A DNA stretch of 64,000 nucleotides, from the NCBI GenBank assembly GCA_011800805.1, contig MPNW01000129.1, positions 38,044 through 102,043 of the forward strand, written 5' to 3'. The notes beneath the pieces were generated by a model. It did not search any database. It saw only the letters and a list, made by a program, of their open reading frames with translations, and was not told the DNA's origin. The translations under genes and the position numbers were made by a program. This DNA is from Hirudo medicinalis. Lineage: Eukaryota > Annelida > Clitellata > Hirudinida > Hirudinidae. Of this stretch, positions 39,106 through 51,001 are shown piece by piece; positions within the stretch are counted from its first letter, which is position 1; every line of letters begins with the position of its first letter.

Positions 39106-39751
39106 AACAAAACATATTGATTGGCTGATTGATTAGGAAATACGTTAGTCTTTAATAATTTACAGTGCAATGTTGTGTTGCATGAACATCTCAAGATGTT
39201 GCATGAACACAACAACATACAGCTCATAACAATAACAACAACATACAGTGAATGAATGCACAAGCATAACATGCTTTTTTGCAGAAACATCTGGCCTCAC
39301 AGAATGCACTTGTCCCACGAGGTCATTCCTAATCAGATCACCTGTATTAGCAGATTCCTCAGGTGCTCCAATTACGAGGGTCGCTGCAAACGGAAGGACG
39401 GAAAGGTACGAGCAAGGAACGAACGAATAAAGGACGAGGCCGGGAGGTTGAAGGTCAAAAGAGCACGGGGTCAGAAGGTCCGGTAGCAATGTAGACGAAT
39501 GTATGAACATATACCGAGTCGGTTAAATGCCAACAAATTGCTTTCCATGTTAAGCCCGTCTTCATCGACAAAACTTTATTTTCCTTGCGACCATTTCCAG
39601 ACTTCAGGGACGTGTGCGAGCGGACGTGATCGCGGCACATGCTTAAAGCTGGTGGTGATGATGATGAGGATGACAACACCAATAAAGATGGCTCATCCAT
39701 GATGATGATGATGNAACACAACACAACCACAACAACTGAGGTCGATGATGG

Positions 39752-39827
<76 letters not shown>

Positions 39828-42800
39828 GATGATGATTGTGTTTGTCGACACGGTATTTATAATTACAGTTGTTATTTAGTCCAACGCACAAATTATTTTT
39901 AATGGCATTGGATGTATTAATTGAATGCATTTATCGAATGGTATCAAAGAAGTGGAATTAAAGGAATGATTATTTACAAAATCAATTATTTTATTATTTA
40001 AACTTTAAAATTTTTCAATAACTATTTTTTCGACTTTTTGGATAAGAATAATTTATCGCATTTTCGAAATGAAATTTAAAAAATTTGAGGTTAACAAAAT
40101 AACATATTTTAAAGCCAAAGAACACCAACCCCAAGACTGTTAAAAAATTTAATATTAAAAGGCAAACAATTACGATGTTGAAAATCGATTTATCCGACAA
40201 ACCACGATACTCTGCAGTTGCATTTGCTGGTAATGAATAAAGTTATTATTTTTTGAAAATAATAATAATTCAACAACGCAAATTCAATTTATGTATCTAA
40301 TTATTAATAATAATAAATTATTATTTTATTTATTAACATAACTTTTTTTATCGCAAATTTATATCCAAAAGGAGGTTTATTGTAACAATTCACATGAAAT
40401 CAATTCATTGAAATATTCAAAATTATATAAAGTCTCTTACAAGATCACTTATCTAATATTATCTGCTTGAAATTAATAAATATTCGTAAATTGGAGATTT
40501 ATTTGACAAGACAACACACAATTTGAACAATAAAGTATAGTAACGATGAAAGTCTTACTGATGCACACGTCTGATGTTATTTGGAAGTAATATTTGTTGC
40601 AGTTACAAGTGAAGGAACCCATTCTATTTTCACATGTGGAGGTTTTGTTGTTGCATGCCTCATAAAAGCATTCATCAATATCTATTTGAAATTTTAAAAG
40701 TAATAAGTAATTGGATAAGACACAAACAATTATATTTTGAAAGCAATATTGCAACAAAACATGATGAGTTTCATCACCTTCGCAGCTGTTATTTTCATTC
40801 TTCCAGTATCCATCTTTGCAAAAGCATTCATTGGAACGCTCATTGTAATCGCATAAAGAGTTTGATTGATTAAGAAATGGATGACTGGACAGAGGTGAAT
40901 GAGAGATTTTTGTGAGTAGTTGAGTGACGTTTGCCAATGGATGAGTTGAGCTTTGCTGGGTTTCGGGTTGGGTTTCGTAATGAGTTGTGTGCCCAGTAGA
41001 AGTCCTTTCATCTGAATCTATAAATTTTAAACTAGAAAGTTAAACTGCTCATAATTTCTTTTTTAATTGTAATCAAACATTCGAAATATTGTCAGTATTC
41101 TATTTCGACAAGTTTTCAAGAGTTACTTGTTAATGAAAAATCGAATGCAAATCGTTTCCCATTCATGGCTTCGAGAAAAGACAAAAGTTGATCGTATGGA
41201 TCACTAGGATTACGTTTTACAGATAATTTAACAAGTTTAAATCAATTTATGCTTATTTAAGATATTATTTAAAACGTTTTTTGACATTATTAACGCGCAC
41301 TTTACAGACTCAATGTAACATTCAAGTAAGCAATAATTCTATTGATTGAATTATATGGTGATTGCGAATAAATTAATTGTTTAATAAATTAATTGTTAAA
41401 CCAAAACACCTTCACAGACGTGGGCAGTTAATTGCCGGAAACCCGACTTGCAAGTGCATGCGAACGATCCTACCTGGTTTTGGCAAACCGTTGTTTTATT
41501 ATCGCAGGGATCATACTCGCATTCATCGATATCTGTTTTATGCAATTTTCAAAGAATATGGATTTACAATAGTCGCAATTTAACTTAATTCAATTTTCAT
41601 TAACTGTACAAGCTCCTCACCTTGGCATTTATTCCAGGTCACCATATCCGAATAACCTTCCTTGCAGACGCAAACGTACGACTTGGACAACCGGTTGTGA
41701 TCGCAGAAGGAATTTGATTTACTTTTGCAAAGATCGGTATCTGCACATATGTCCGGGGCTCCTATTTTCAACTTTAATTCTACAATTATAATATTTACTC
41801 TTAAATGATTTAAATGATTTCAAACTTGCACTCAAAATAACTGATATAATAATATGATAATAATAAATAAAGCATATGCTTTAAGTCGAAATGTCCACTT
41901 ATTATTATTAAGTTATAAAAATATAACCAGACTTATATTTATGTAAAATTTACTTATTATTATCAAGTTATTGAAAGGAAATATAATCAGATAATTACAT
42001 GCAATAATGTGTTATTATATTATATTTGTAATATTAAACATTAGCATATTACAATAATTTGCACAACATAATACATAATAATCTTCGATATTGATAATGC
42101 TAAAGAGTATTAATTCAAATTAAATAGTAATCTAGAATGAATTCATGGCTTATTAAATGAGAAAGATGTTACAGTAGTTTACTAAAAAAAATGAACTGCA
42201 TTGTTCCAATTTCAGGACTTATTCGAATAATATTTTTTTTAAGTAACCTGCCTCTCTCAATGCAATGTTCACCGATGTAACCTTCCCGGCAGCCACCATG
42301 ACAAATCCCAAATTCATCCCAAAATCGTGAACAGTGAAACAACTTCGAACATGGCATTGCGTCTTGGAGTTTGTTCAAGCAGGCTGAGTCACAGATAGAT
42401 GTGGCATTGAAAGTCAAATATTCAACTGAAAGTTTGGACGATGGTCTTACTTCCGTAGATAGACCAGCGATTAGTTCCACCACAGTAACTATTTGGATCT
42501 CCAGAACACGGAGTGTTACAGAAGTCAAGACTTATTAACGTGATTTCTGCAGTTTCATTGACACATGCACAATGGCTGCCATTCTTGGAAGACGAATTAG
42601 AGTTAAGTAATGGTTGCTCGATTCATACAAACTGTTGGGATATTCTTAATATAATAAACTTAGTAAAACAAAGATTGAGTACTTTCAAATATCTTGTAGT
42701 AAATATCTTTTGAGTTAGATGACACGAGTTCTACAAGGCACTCACAAGGCGCCAAGATAAGTATTTATTTATTTGGAAAAATGACTTAAATGTAATTGGA

Positions 42801-44805
42801 AACGGTTAATGAAACTGAAACATTGCAGAAATCAATTATAAAAACTAAAAAGCTTCAAGAATTTACCATTAGCAAAGCAAAATGATATTTATCACACAAT
42901 TCGAGACATTTGGTGACGGTCATGTCTTTACTCTGTTGCAGACTTTGATGATTTCCTTTGACACAGTCCTTGAGATAAGGCAGCTGAACCTGCGCTGTAT
43001 TACTTCGTTATTGTTCAATGTTTTCACGACATCTCAGATTGTGCTATTAAGATTTTACGAATAATTCAATTTAGTTCTAACTGAGGTAGACAGAATATGC
43101 ATCAGCTCCACCACATTTGTGATCCTTATCGTCGCAAGTCCTGTCGCAACGTTCCTCCGAAAGTTCAGTGTTTACATCAACAGTGTTTCCACAGTAACAT
43201 ACATCTCCCTGAAATGTTACATTGTCGTAGCTTCTATTTTAATGATAATGTATGATGTGGTATGATGTGGTAATTTTGGTAATAGTCAGTAAAATAATGT
43301 TTATTTTTATCTGCCAATCAAGTTTCGTTGATTAACTTGCACTAACTATTTAGTTGAATAACTTGCTTAAAATAGAATCATAGAAAATAAAATCAAGGCT
43401 GCCTTTTCGCTGCATGTGGTTTGATAATGAATGAAATAAGTAAATACTTGAACAAATCCACACTGACTTTAATAGCAGCAAGAATGTACGAGACACTCTT
43501 CATGTTTTGGAGAGCCAGTGTACACGCATCATTGCATGTTTTAAAACTGGAGACCGTGCGATTCGCTAAGGCAAAGAAACTGCTGAAACAACCCCGGTAT
43601 ACCATTGCCCTCTCCTCGGCATTACCTGAAGCTATTGCAGACCAAAAGGCATGAGTCATCGAAAATAAATCATTACTAAAATTAGTCTAATTACCGAAAG
43701 TGTGCATTTCAATTTCAGAGAGATAAAGATTGAACCCTCCCAACTTAATCCAGATCGCACTAGTCCTAGCATAAGGCGTTTCACAATTGACTGTCATGCC
43801 TCTAAACATCAACTTATTCCTTTTTAAATATCTTCCACATGCCGATCTTGATATTTTGGTCCCTTTGGTGACTTCTAAGGTGGCACCAAAATGTATTTTA
43901 TCTGAAATCATCGAGCGAGAAAATCAAATTAATTTATGTTGAAGCAATAAATTATAACTTCGACACAGGCGATGTAAATTTATCCGATCTTTTGTGTGCC
44001 TTGTATATCCGAATAGGATGTGAAGGCACTTTCTAATCGTTCTACCATTTGTAACCACTCCCTGGCAGTGCATGCTGGGTTGTGAACGCGACACATTACG
44101 ACTGTTGCCATTACCGCAACCCGTTCGGCCAACCTGCGCCATAAATATGATGTAAACTATGTTCAATTTGAATAGTTAAGAGTCATTGTTTCCTCTTCAT
44201 GAGAATGTCCAATCCTATTAATTTCCTACAAATGCAGTGCAGGACCGCCGATAGACATTTCGGATCCCGGGCGCGTGTGTTATATTCATTTGTTAATGGA
44301 AAAGCAAACAAAAAAAGTCTTGATTGTAATAGTTTAAGATTGTAAAAACCAGGCGGCCCCAAAAACTTATCCCTGTCCCACCGGCGGCTCTGATGAAATG
44401 CTCCTGCTTACAAATGTAAGCTTTGTTAAACATAAAACTTGCCAAACTCACCTCTAGTCATGGATTCCCCCCCGAAGACGACAACGTAATGTATGTAATA
44501 AAAGTCGCTTAAGTCACACACAATTTCTTCATTTAAGCAATTTTCAGTAATAGAGTGAACTAAGTTGTACAGATTTCCATCGATAAGTTCCTTCGAAAGT
44601 GTTCCACGCTTGGAAGGACATATCGTAAATCGACTTCTGACAGCTAAATTAACTGATGAGACCTCTGCATTGATTACATTTAAGCTACTTAATTTAAATT
44701 TTCTAGCATTTTTATTTTTACATAATCCGTTCAAAACCTATTCTACAATTTTTCAGCAAATTATGTTTAACCTCTTAATGAGGATAACAGGATCATGAAA
44801 AGCAT
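37508..44805 (-). CDS. Gene D: lectin-like / WSC / EGF single-pass membrane protein
   Basis: Fourteen exons: 44772-44805 (signal [11 protein letters not shown]), 44452-44664 and 43695-43901 (F5/8C-like), 43468-43625 and 43082-43208 (WSC1), 42867-42994 and 42451-42583 (WSC2), 42252-42383 (six-Cys module), 41621-41779 (EGF), 41410-41532 (cbEGF), 40778-41017 (Ser/Thr/His linker plus EGF), 40559-40681 (cbEGF), 40130-40226 (membrane helix [19 protein letters not shown]) and 37508-37544 (tail [11 protein letters not shown]). The six-Cys exon needs a GC donor (GAGAG|GCAGGT) to keep frame. The last intron is 2.6 kb and holds large microsatellites, a CCAT tract and a lone ABCA exon. Tail assignment across that intron rests on phase 2 and on the YG-W-x-I-E motif shared with the paralogues. 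The linker/EGF/cbEGF exons are nearly identical to those of gene E. Confidence 0.8.
37565..37716. repeat. (GAT)n microsatellite
   Basis: GAT/GAC tract grading into GAG, in the last intron of gene D. Confidence 0.95.
37740..37980. repeat. CCAT minisatellite and degenerate GGGTTAG-like tract
   Basis: CCATCCAT runs at 37743-37760 and 37880-37980 bracket a tract (37775-37865) rich in AGGGTTAGG, ATAGGG and ACAGGA units, resembling decayed telomere-like repeats. Confidence 0.85.
38000..38277 (-). pseudogene. Lone ABCA-type transporter exon
   Basis: A 278-base exon with a CCAG acceptor and a GTGACT donor encodes [20 protein letters not shown], later [20 protein letters not shown], then the hydrophobic [20 protein letters not shown] and EKENKLK. 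This is the segment before and through the second membrane helix of the first half of ABCA transporters (ABCA3-like REGFL-x-x-Q-x-A-I-D and VxEKExRLKE). The reading frame is intact with no stops. No other ABCA exon is recognisable nearby. It lies in the last intron of gene D, same strand. It may be a captured exon, a gene relic, or evidence of an assembly misjoin. Confidence 0.7.
38757..39104. repeat. AAT/GAT and ATT microsatellites
   Basis: GAT then a long AAT/AAC run at 38757-38942, and ATT at 39019-39104. They produce poly-Ile, poly-Tyr and poly-Leu ORFs that are artefacts. Confidence 0.95.
39655..39835. repeat. (GAT)n microsatellite with an ambiguous base
   Basis: Long GAT tract interrupted by CAACACAACC sequence. 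An unresolved base (n) sits at 39713, so the length is probably not reliable in the assembly. Confidence 0.95.
44030..44135 (-). repeat. SINE-like repeat family copy (reverse)
   Basis: Reverse complement reads GCGGTAATGGCAACAGTCG, GTTCACAACCCAGCATGC, CCAGGGAGTGG and AAATGGTAGAACGATTA, collinear with the copies at 13587 and 60680. It lies in the intron between the two lectin-domain exons of gene D. Confidence 0.7.
44240..44392. mobile_element. Small hAT-like inverted-repeat element, 153 bp
   Basis: Ends CAGGACCGCCG and (reverse complement) CAGAGCCGCCG form an 11-base inverted repeat with one mismatch. Flanking ATGCAGTG and ATGAAATG could be a decayed 8-base target duplication (6 of 8), as for hAT elements. 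The interior has GGATCCCGGGCGC and GGCGGCCCC. No coding content. Confidence 0.5.
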
Positions 44806-44833
44806 GCCTTACGAAGCGAAAGTGGCATCGATA

Positions 44834-44852
44834 TTTTCTAAACATGTCGTCA
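44834..44852 (-). promoter_or_regulatory. Conserved proximal block of gene D
   Basis: Minus sense TGACG (44848-44852) followed by ATGTTTAGAAAA (44834-44845), 29 bases before the ATG. This is the most divergent copy of the shared block. Confidence 0.4.
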
Positions 44853-45339
44853 TAGGAGCACATTCTTACTCATCTCATTCAGAATCATATACTCTTTCAT
44901 TTATTTTTATTAACTTGCTTTAATATCAGTCGACGATTTTAAATGATCCACTTTAATTTATAGGTTGTTCTTTGCAAAGATGACAAAGAAGTCTCTGACT
45001 CAGAGACATGTAATAATATATTATTATAGTTTAAAAAAAAAACATACAGAAGTTTTAGCCCTACATTGTCTGTATTTTTCATAATTAATGGCATTTTATT
45101 TTCAGTCCCAATATCTCGACTCAGTAACCTTAGCAGAGACATCCAACGATTTAATATTTATTTATATAGAATAATAACTTTCGTTAATTGAACAAAGTTT
45201 CGATATTTTAAATGGTAAATGGTCAAACTCAAACTCAGCCAAATATTTCTGAAATCTCATGAGTATATCTTACCGCCTAAGTCTCCTGAGTATCTTTTAG
45301 CGCCTCTCAAGCCTAGCAAATGGCGCCATATAAATCAAC

Positions 45340-45380
<41 letters not shown>

Positions 45381-45733
45381 GAAACATTAAAATTATGGAA
45401 AAACAACGCCTGATACCAACTAATGCACAATGTAAACAACTTCTTGAAAAATTTTATTTATTGGTTTTTGTTTTTGTTTGTTTTTTTTTTATGATTAATT
45501 GTTATACGACTCTAGTTTCAAATAAGTTAAAATCAGTGGAACTCTGATGAAAAAAAAGACCAGACGTGCTTCACCTCTTTACCGAACAGATTACAATTGT
45601 AGCGTCATGGTTAAATTGTTCTGTAATGATTCTTTTTGAAAAATCCTGGGCACCCTGTAAAACCATCTTCATTCATTTCTACTCCACGATGACTTTGACG
45701 CATAAAATTGTTGACTTGAGTTCATTCTTCGTG
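44853..45733. other. Spacer between genes C and D
   Basis: AT-rich intergenic DNA of about 0.9 kb. It contains an ATT run (45339-45376) and a partial copy of the TAGCGCC...GGCGCCATATAAAT repeat at 45285-45338. Confidence 0.65.
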
Positions 45734-45962
45734 TCAACTTAAACTGACTTCAGACTGACCTTCAGACTGATCGATTTTCCGACCGTAACTGCACAAGAAC
45801 AAATGCATTTCATTGTCAGAAAGATGTTTGTTTCAGTTGCTCATCGACAACCGAGTGTTAGATTTTTGTGCTTGTTGTGTATTATTAGTGGATTGAAACA
45901 ATTACAACATATTCAAATTGGATTGATTTTTATGGAAGTTAATGATTTATTTTCGTAAGTTG

Positions 45963-46001
<39 letters not shown>

Positions 46002-49000
46002 AAATACCAGCATGGGCGAATCCCTCGACGCATCATGTAATGAACATTATGAAAAGCATGCAAAAATCAAAAAGCAAAGCAACAAAGCAACATACATCCA
46101 CAAAACCAAATGTCATGCGCTCTAACATCATAAAAATTATCTATAGCAAGTTTATAGCTGTTTAAGTTGATGTTTAAAGAATAGCGCCAACAAATTTTAA
46201 TACTACCACAACAGAAGAGCAAATAGTGCCAAGGATAAAGTGGAAAAGATTACAAGGATTTCCAGATCAAGTTTTCTTGGGTAGTATTCAGCAGTGGAAT
46301 TTCCTGGAAAACAAGCAATTACAATTAATTACAACAACAATTACAATCCTGGAATTACAACTAGGATTACTTAAAATTATTTCCAAAATTAATTTTTTAA
46401 TTATCTTTGCGTTAGATTTGAACCCCAATCTGTTCCTGACTCCTCCTGCACTTTGATTCGATACACCCGGACGTTTTAAATTTATTAAGAAATGATCACA
46501 CATTACATCAGTTAATAATGTTAAATACAAACAATTCCTACTTGTACAAATGTCTTTAATCAGATGGAAAAATCCAGTGTTACATTCGCATTCGAACGAA
46601 CCAAACAAATTCTCGCACACGGAGGATCTGTTATCGCAGACCTCAAACATGCATTCATCAATATCTGACGGACAATTTAAATTATTTAAGCATAATAAAT
46701 CAATTTAATAAGTTCTTTGTTGCCTTTGTTAAAGTTGAATTTACCTTCACATTCGACATATCCTTGCCAGAAACCATCTTTACAGTGGCATTGAAAAGTA
46801 TTCGTTCTCGTGATGTATTGACAAACAGTATTGGATTGATTTTTGCAGGGATCGAAATATCTGCACATATTAGGGTCGGGACTTTTTTCTAAAATATTTG
46901 TACATATTTTTATTTGATACTCATATAAATAACAATATTATTAATATATAAGGCAATGTGGAAAACTGCATCTATTAGGAGTTGCCGATGTCAGTGTTGA
47001 ACAAAGTCAATTATATTAACAATTGAATGCATCATTACGAAATACATTTAAAACATTTAATCCTGCTGCATTCTGTCTTATTAAAGCAAAAGTTCCGATG
47101 GCTTGTTAAGAAATTTTACCTCTCTCAATGCAATGTTCACCAATGTAGCCATCTTTACAACCACCTTGACAAACTCCGTATTCATCCCACGATCGAGCAC
47201 AATGAAATAACTTGGAACACGGTAATGTTGGCGGATTAACTTTGAAGCAGGCTGAATTATTTGCGTAATCTTACGATTACATTGACACGGAAAACAAATT
47301 TATGAATTTTACTTATCAATTATTCAAATGGGTATTGCTATTTGTAAAACGACTTTCTTACTTCCGTAGACAGACCAGAGGTTAGTTCCACCGCAGTGAT
47401 TATTTGGATTTCCAGAACATGGAGTGTTGCACGACTCTGCACTCCCAAACGAGTTCTCAGAACTTTCATTTGAGCACACACAGTAGATTCCATTCTTGGA
47501 GTTAACAAAGTGTTTTCGTGTAAATTGTTATTGAAATAAACGATAAATAATAAATAAACAAGCCATTAATCATTTTATTAAATAATAGGTCGGTGACAAA
47601 AATAAGACGTGATTATTAAATAATTTATCAATGCACTTTAATTAATGCGAAATGACTTTGATCACATAATTGAAGACATCTGGCGACGTCCATGTTGTTA
47701 TGTCCTTTCACTTTAAATGGAGGGCCTTCTTCGGTTGAACAACCCTTCAAATACGGCAGTTGAACTTGCACTAAAGTATCGGATAATTCAATAATCACTT
47801 ATAGTAAGATACTATTTTTTTAATTTAAAAAATAGAAAGAAAGGTTAGTGCAGTCTACTGACCAAGATATACCGAGTGTAATGATATACTGCCACAATTT
47901 TCATTGGAACTGGCACACGTTGTATTGCAGTACTGGGGAGGTTCCTCAGAGTTGTGGTCAAACATTTGTGCACAAAAGCATCGTCTATCCTTGAGTGAAA
48001 CAATTTTTTTAAGAATGAAGATGTTAACATTAATAATATTCATTTATTAATATATTTAGATATAAAATATTTAATATAATATGAATAATAATAATGTAGT
48101 AATTATTGAAACTATTTTTCAAGTGCATCAATGCGAACATTGAATTTTTTCAAGACTATTAACCACAACGCTTTGAAATTATACAAATTTCAGGTTAGCT
48201 CAATATATTGCGTTCCTGCAATAATGATAATGGCACAGCCAGGGAGCGCCTCGGATTGGGGCGCTGTATAAATGGATATAAAGACGACAGAGCGATTAAA
48301 AAGTGCCTTCAAATCCTAAATCAGCTAAATACAAATAAAAATACAAATACAAATGACCATTTTAAAAGCACGACTAACCTTTAAAGCGGCTAGAAGGTAA
48401 TCGCTAGATGAACAAAAACTGCGGCAACCATCAAAGTTTATTGCCGAAGTACTTACGAGAAATGATAATCTACTGAAACATCCGAGGTGAATCATTGGAG
48501 TCTTATAAGGAAGTCCTCTGGCTAAAATTATATTATACGTTAAGAACATACATATATGTAGTACTCGGTGGCGTAGTTTTTAAAATCCAGGATTTTAAAA
48601 TCAGGCGAGATATGGGGCACATTTTTTTATGTGTACATAAACATTGCAGCAGCCCAGTGCAGGTGGATTAGCGGCAATCAATTAATTTCACAATAAAAAC
48701 ACTAAACTAAAGATATCTAAAGAAAGCCAAGACACGTGTAATTTAGTTATCGAAACTTGTAATAAGAAACAATTATTGATGTCGGAAACTTTCCTAATCT
48801 TACTGGAGCTGTAAAACCATCAATAAATTATTCACGAATTATTATTATTTATGAATTATATGGATGCAGACAAATAAAACTGACAGGAGTAGCGGGGGCA
48901 TTTTCACATCCTTCCACCCCAAGGCTACGCCAACGGTGGTACTATTATGTATATGTATACTACATTTAAATAGCGCCAATATTTCAGGATATTAATAGCC

Positions 49001-50202
49001 AGGATGTGCTAAAAGCCACGATTTAAAGAAACAAATCAAGACTTCTGAAACTATTGTTTATTAATAAATCGGATGGGCACACTTTATTCAGTATCTAAAA
49101 TTCTGGAATGTGACGACCATCACCAACCAAAGTGCTCAACTACGTTAAAAACGTCGCTTGCTTGGTTGTTGAGACGGCAAATACAATTAATTTGAAAATT
49201 GATTAATTTTGAAGATTTATTAATCATTTCAATAATAATTGCAGTTCTAGTTGAAACTTCAAGTAACTAAATGTGATGTAAATTACCTAGTGAGAGAACC
49301 TCTACTTCAGCCAGATAAAAGGGAACAGTTGCTATTGATACGTATATTAAACTGACCGCATAGTCGGTTGACCCACAGTTCACCCTAATTCCGTGAAATG
49401 CGGTGTCATTTCTTTTCAACTGTTTTCCACATTCAATGAGATCTCCATTGACCATGGAGACTCCGATCGTAGCTCCGAAGAGTATTTGATCTGAGTGCAA
49501 AAATTGAAGTAGAGGCAATCTTTTCAATTTCAATTCGATTTCAATCTTAATCTTCGCCAAACGTTGACAAGAAGTTTGTCCGTAACGATGTATTATTCAC
49601 TTGTAATTCGTCTAATTTTACGCTGACATAATTCAGATTACCAGCGATAATTTTAATTACTTAGGTCATCCGTAGCTTGTTTACGTAGTAGGCTAAATAA
49701 ATTAATTTAGGTAAAAGAGAAATATAACAACAAATAAATTGATTTGGTTAATGTAATTTCTAAATTTAAATAATAACAACTGGAATGAAAAACAAATGAA
49801 AACATTGGTTTCAAGAGTGCAAACATTTCTTGTATTAATACATAAACATTTGAAAGTCGGCCACTAACCATTTTCCAGTTTTTCGCCTCCATATACAACC
49901 ACAGAATGTACAAAATAATAGTCACCCAAATCAACTGTTACAGTTTCTTCTGGACAAATGTCTACAATTATTTCAGCCAACTTACGTCTGTCGCCATCAG
50001 TTACAGCTACTGATGCTACTTTACTGGAACATATCCTGACAGGTTTACCAAAAGCAAGATTATTCGTTTCTACCCCTGCATTGGTTGGAACGTTTTATTA
50101 TCATCTTATCATATTATAAACATCTGATTATCAAATTGCTTAGCTCTTGTCGCAATGATTTGAGTCACCTTTTATCATTAGCAAGCAGATGATGTGAAAC
50201 AT
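45734..50202 (-). CDS. Gene C: lectin-like / WSC / EGF single-pass membrane protein
   Basis: Twelve exons: 50169-50202 (signal MFHIICLLMIK), 49869-50075 and 49287-49490 (F5/8C-like: DGDRRKLAEII, VHSVVVYGGE, ends EVEVLSLG), 48379-48515 and 47863-47989 (WSC1), 47637-47770 and 47362-47494 (WSC2), 47120-47251 (six-Cys module), 46745-46888 (EGF), 46542-46664 (cbEGF DIDECMFEVCDNRSSVC), 46207-46303 (membrane helix LEILVIFSTLSLALFALLL) and 45734-45788 (tail CYGRKIDQSEGQSEVSLS). All phases agree: 1 at domain borders, 0 inside each WSC, 2 before the tail. It is one of the two simplest members, with a single EGF/cbEGF pair. The WSC2 first-half donor (AAA|GTGCAT) is weak. It should be secreted through the ER, with the lectin-like domain outermost. 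Confidence 0.85.
45966..45997. repeat. (ATT)n microsatellite
   Basis: Short ATT run in the last intron of gene C. Confidence 0.9.
48228..48301 (+). repeat. SINE-like repeat family copy
   Basis: GCCAGGGAGCGCCTCGG, GGGGCGCTGTATAAATGG and GAGCGATTAAAAA match the 13587 copy. It is in the WSC1 intron of gene C. Confidence 0.75.
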
Positions 50203-50224
50203 AGTTGGTCGCTAGATGATCGTG

Positions 50225-50247
50225 TTTGTAAATAATTCAACACGTCA
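50225..50247 (-). promoter_or_regulatory. Conserved proximal block of gene C
   Basis: Minus sense TGTGACGTGTTGAATTATTT (TGACG at 50243-50247), then ACAAACACGATCAT, 23 bases from the ATG. It is closely similar to the block of gene B. TGACGTG is CRE-like. Confidence 0.55.
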
Positions 50248-51001
50248 CATTCTAAAAACTGCAAATTTTTATAGAACGCACGTCTTCTGATAATGACAAA
50301 ATATCTGTTGTTAGGGCCAATACTTAATTCTGATTTACCAAATATTAAAATGTTCAATATTAGAAGTTTTTCAGACGTTCACACATGCTTTTGTAATGCA
50401 AGGTCATGTAATCCTTAGCTTAAACGTAGCATTGACACAAGACTAATCCTACGGAAACATGGTAGAGCTCTTCGGACTTTCATCAGTGGTACATTGCCAC
50501 TCGTGTCCATTGTATTCTGTCTGTAGGCTGAGTAAGTCGATGGTAAACAGCTTATATACCAACTTCAGCTTTGCTTACTTTACAAAACGATGTGGTACTA
50601 CAGGAAATTAGTCAGACTTGTCAGACTTGCCTCGGCAACACTCTTTGATATTTCATGATTTCATTTTTCTGAATTGTAAACTTTTCTCAAAGCTTCAAGC
50701 CAAGTTACGGAAAAATTATGGTTTCTAATGCTTTTAAAAACTAAAAAATAATGTTTAAAATTCCGGTTGAAATTCTATAAATTGTAGATTTCACATAAAT
50801 GAGGATATATAACAAATCTAAAGTCGTTTTCCAAGACAATAAAGAATGTCATTGCACAAATATCACAACAACAATAAAGAATGTCATTGCACAAATGTCA
50901 CAACAACAATAAAGAATGTTATTGCACAAAGTATAGCATGTCACAACAGTTATAATGATCTCTGAAACTTTGAATGCTCCTTGTCACAATGCAATAAGAT
51001 G
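50248..51001. other. Spacer between genes B and C
   Basis: AT-rich DNA of about 0.75 kb. A tandem triplication of AATAAAGAATGTCATTGCAC with CACAACAAC linkers lies at 50838-50930, just 3' of gene B. Confidence 0.7.

Noticed and set aside
39160..39510. 116-codon minus-strand ORF as a whole gene
   Set aside because: Only a short internal stretch looks exon-like; the rest is pyrimidine tract and microsatellite flank. Kept only as a weak finding.
46405..46465. GGTTCAAATCT, resembling a tRNA/SINE B box (minus strand)
   Set aside because: No A box at the right distance, no cloverleaf and no second copy in the window.
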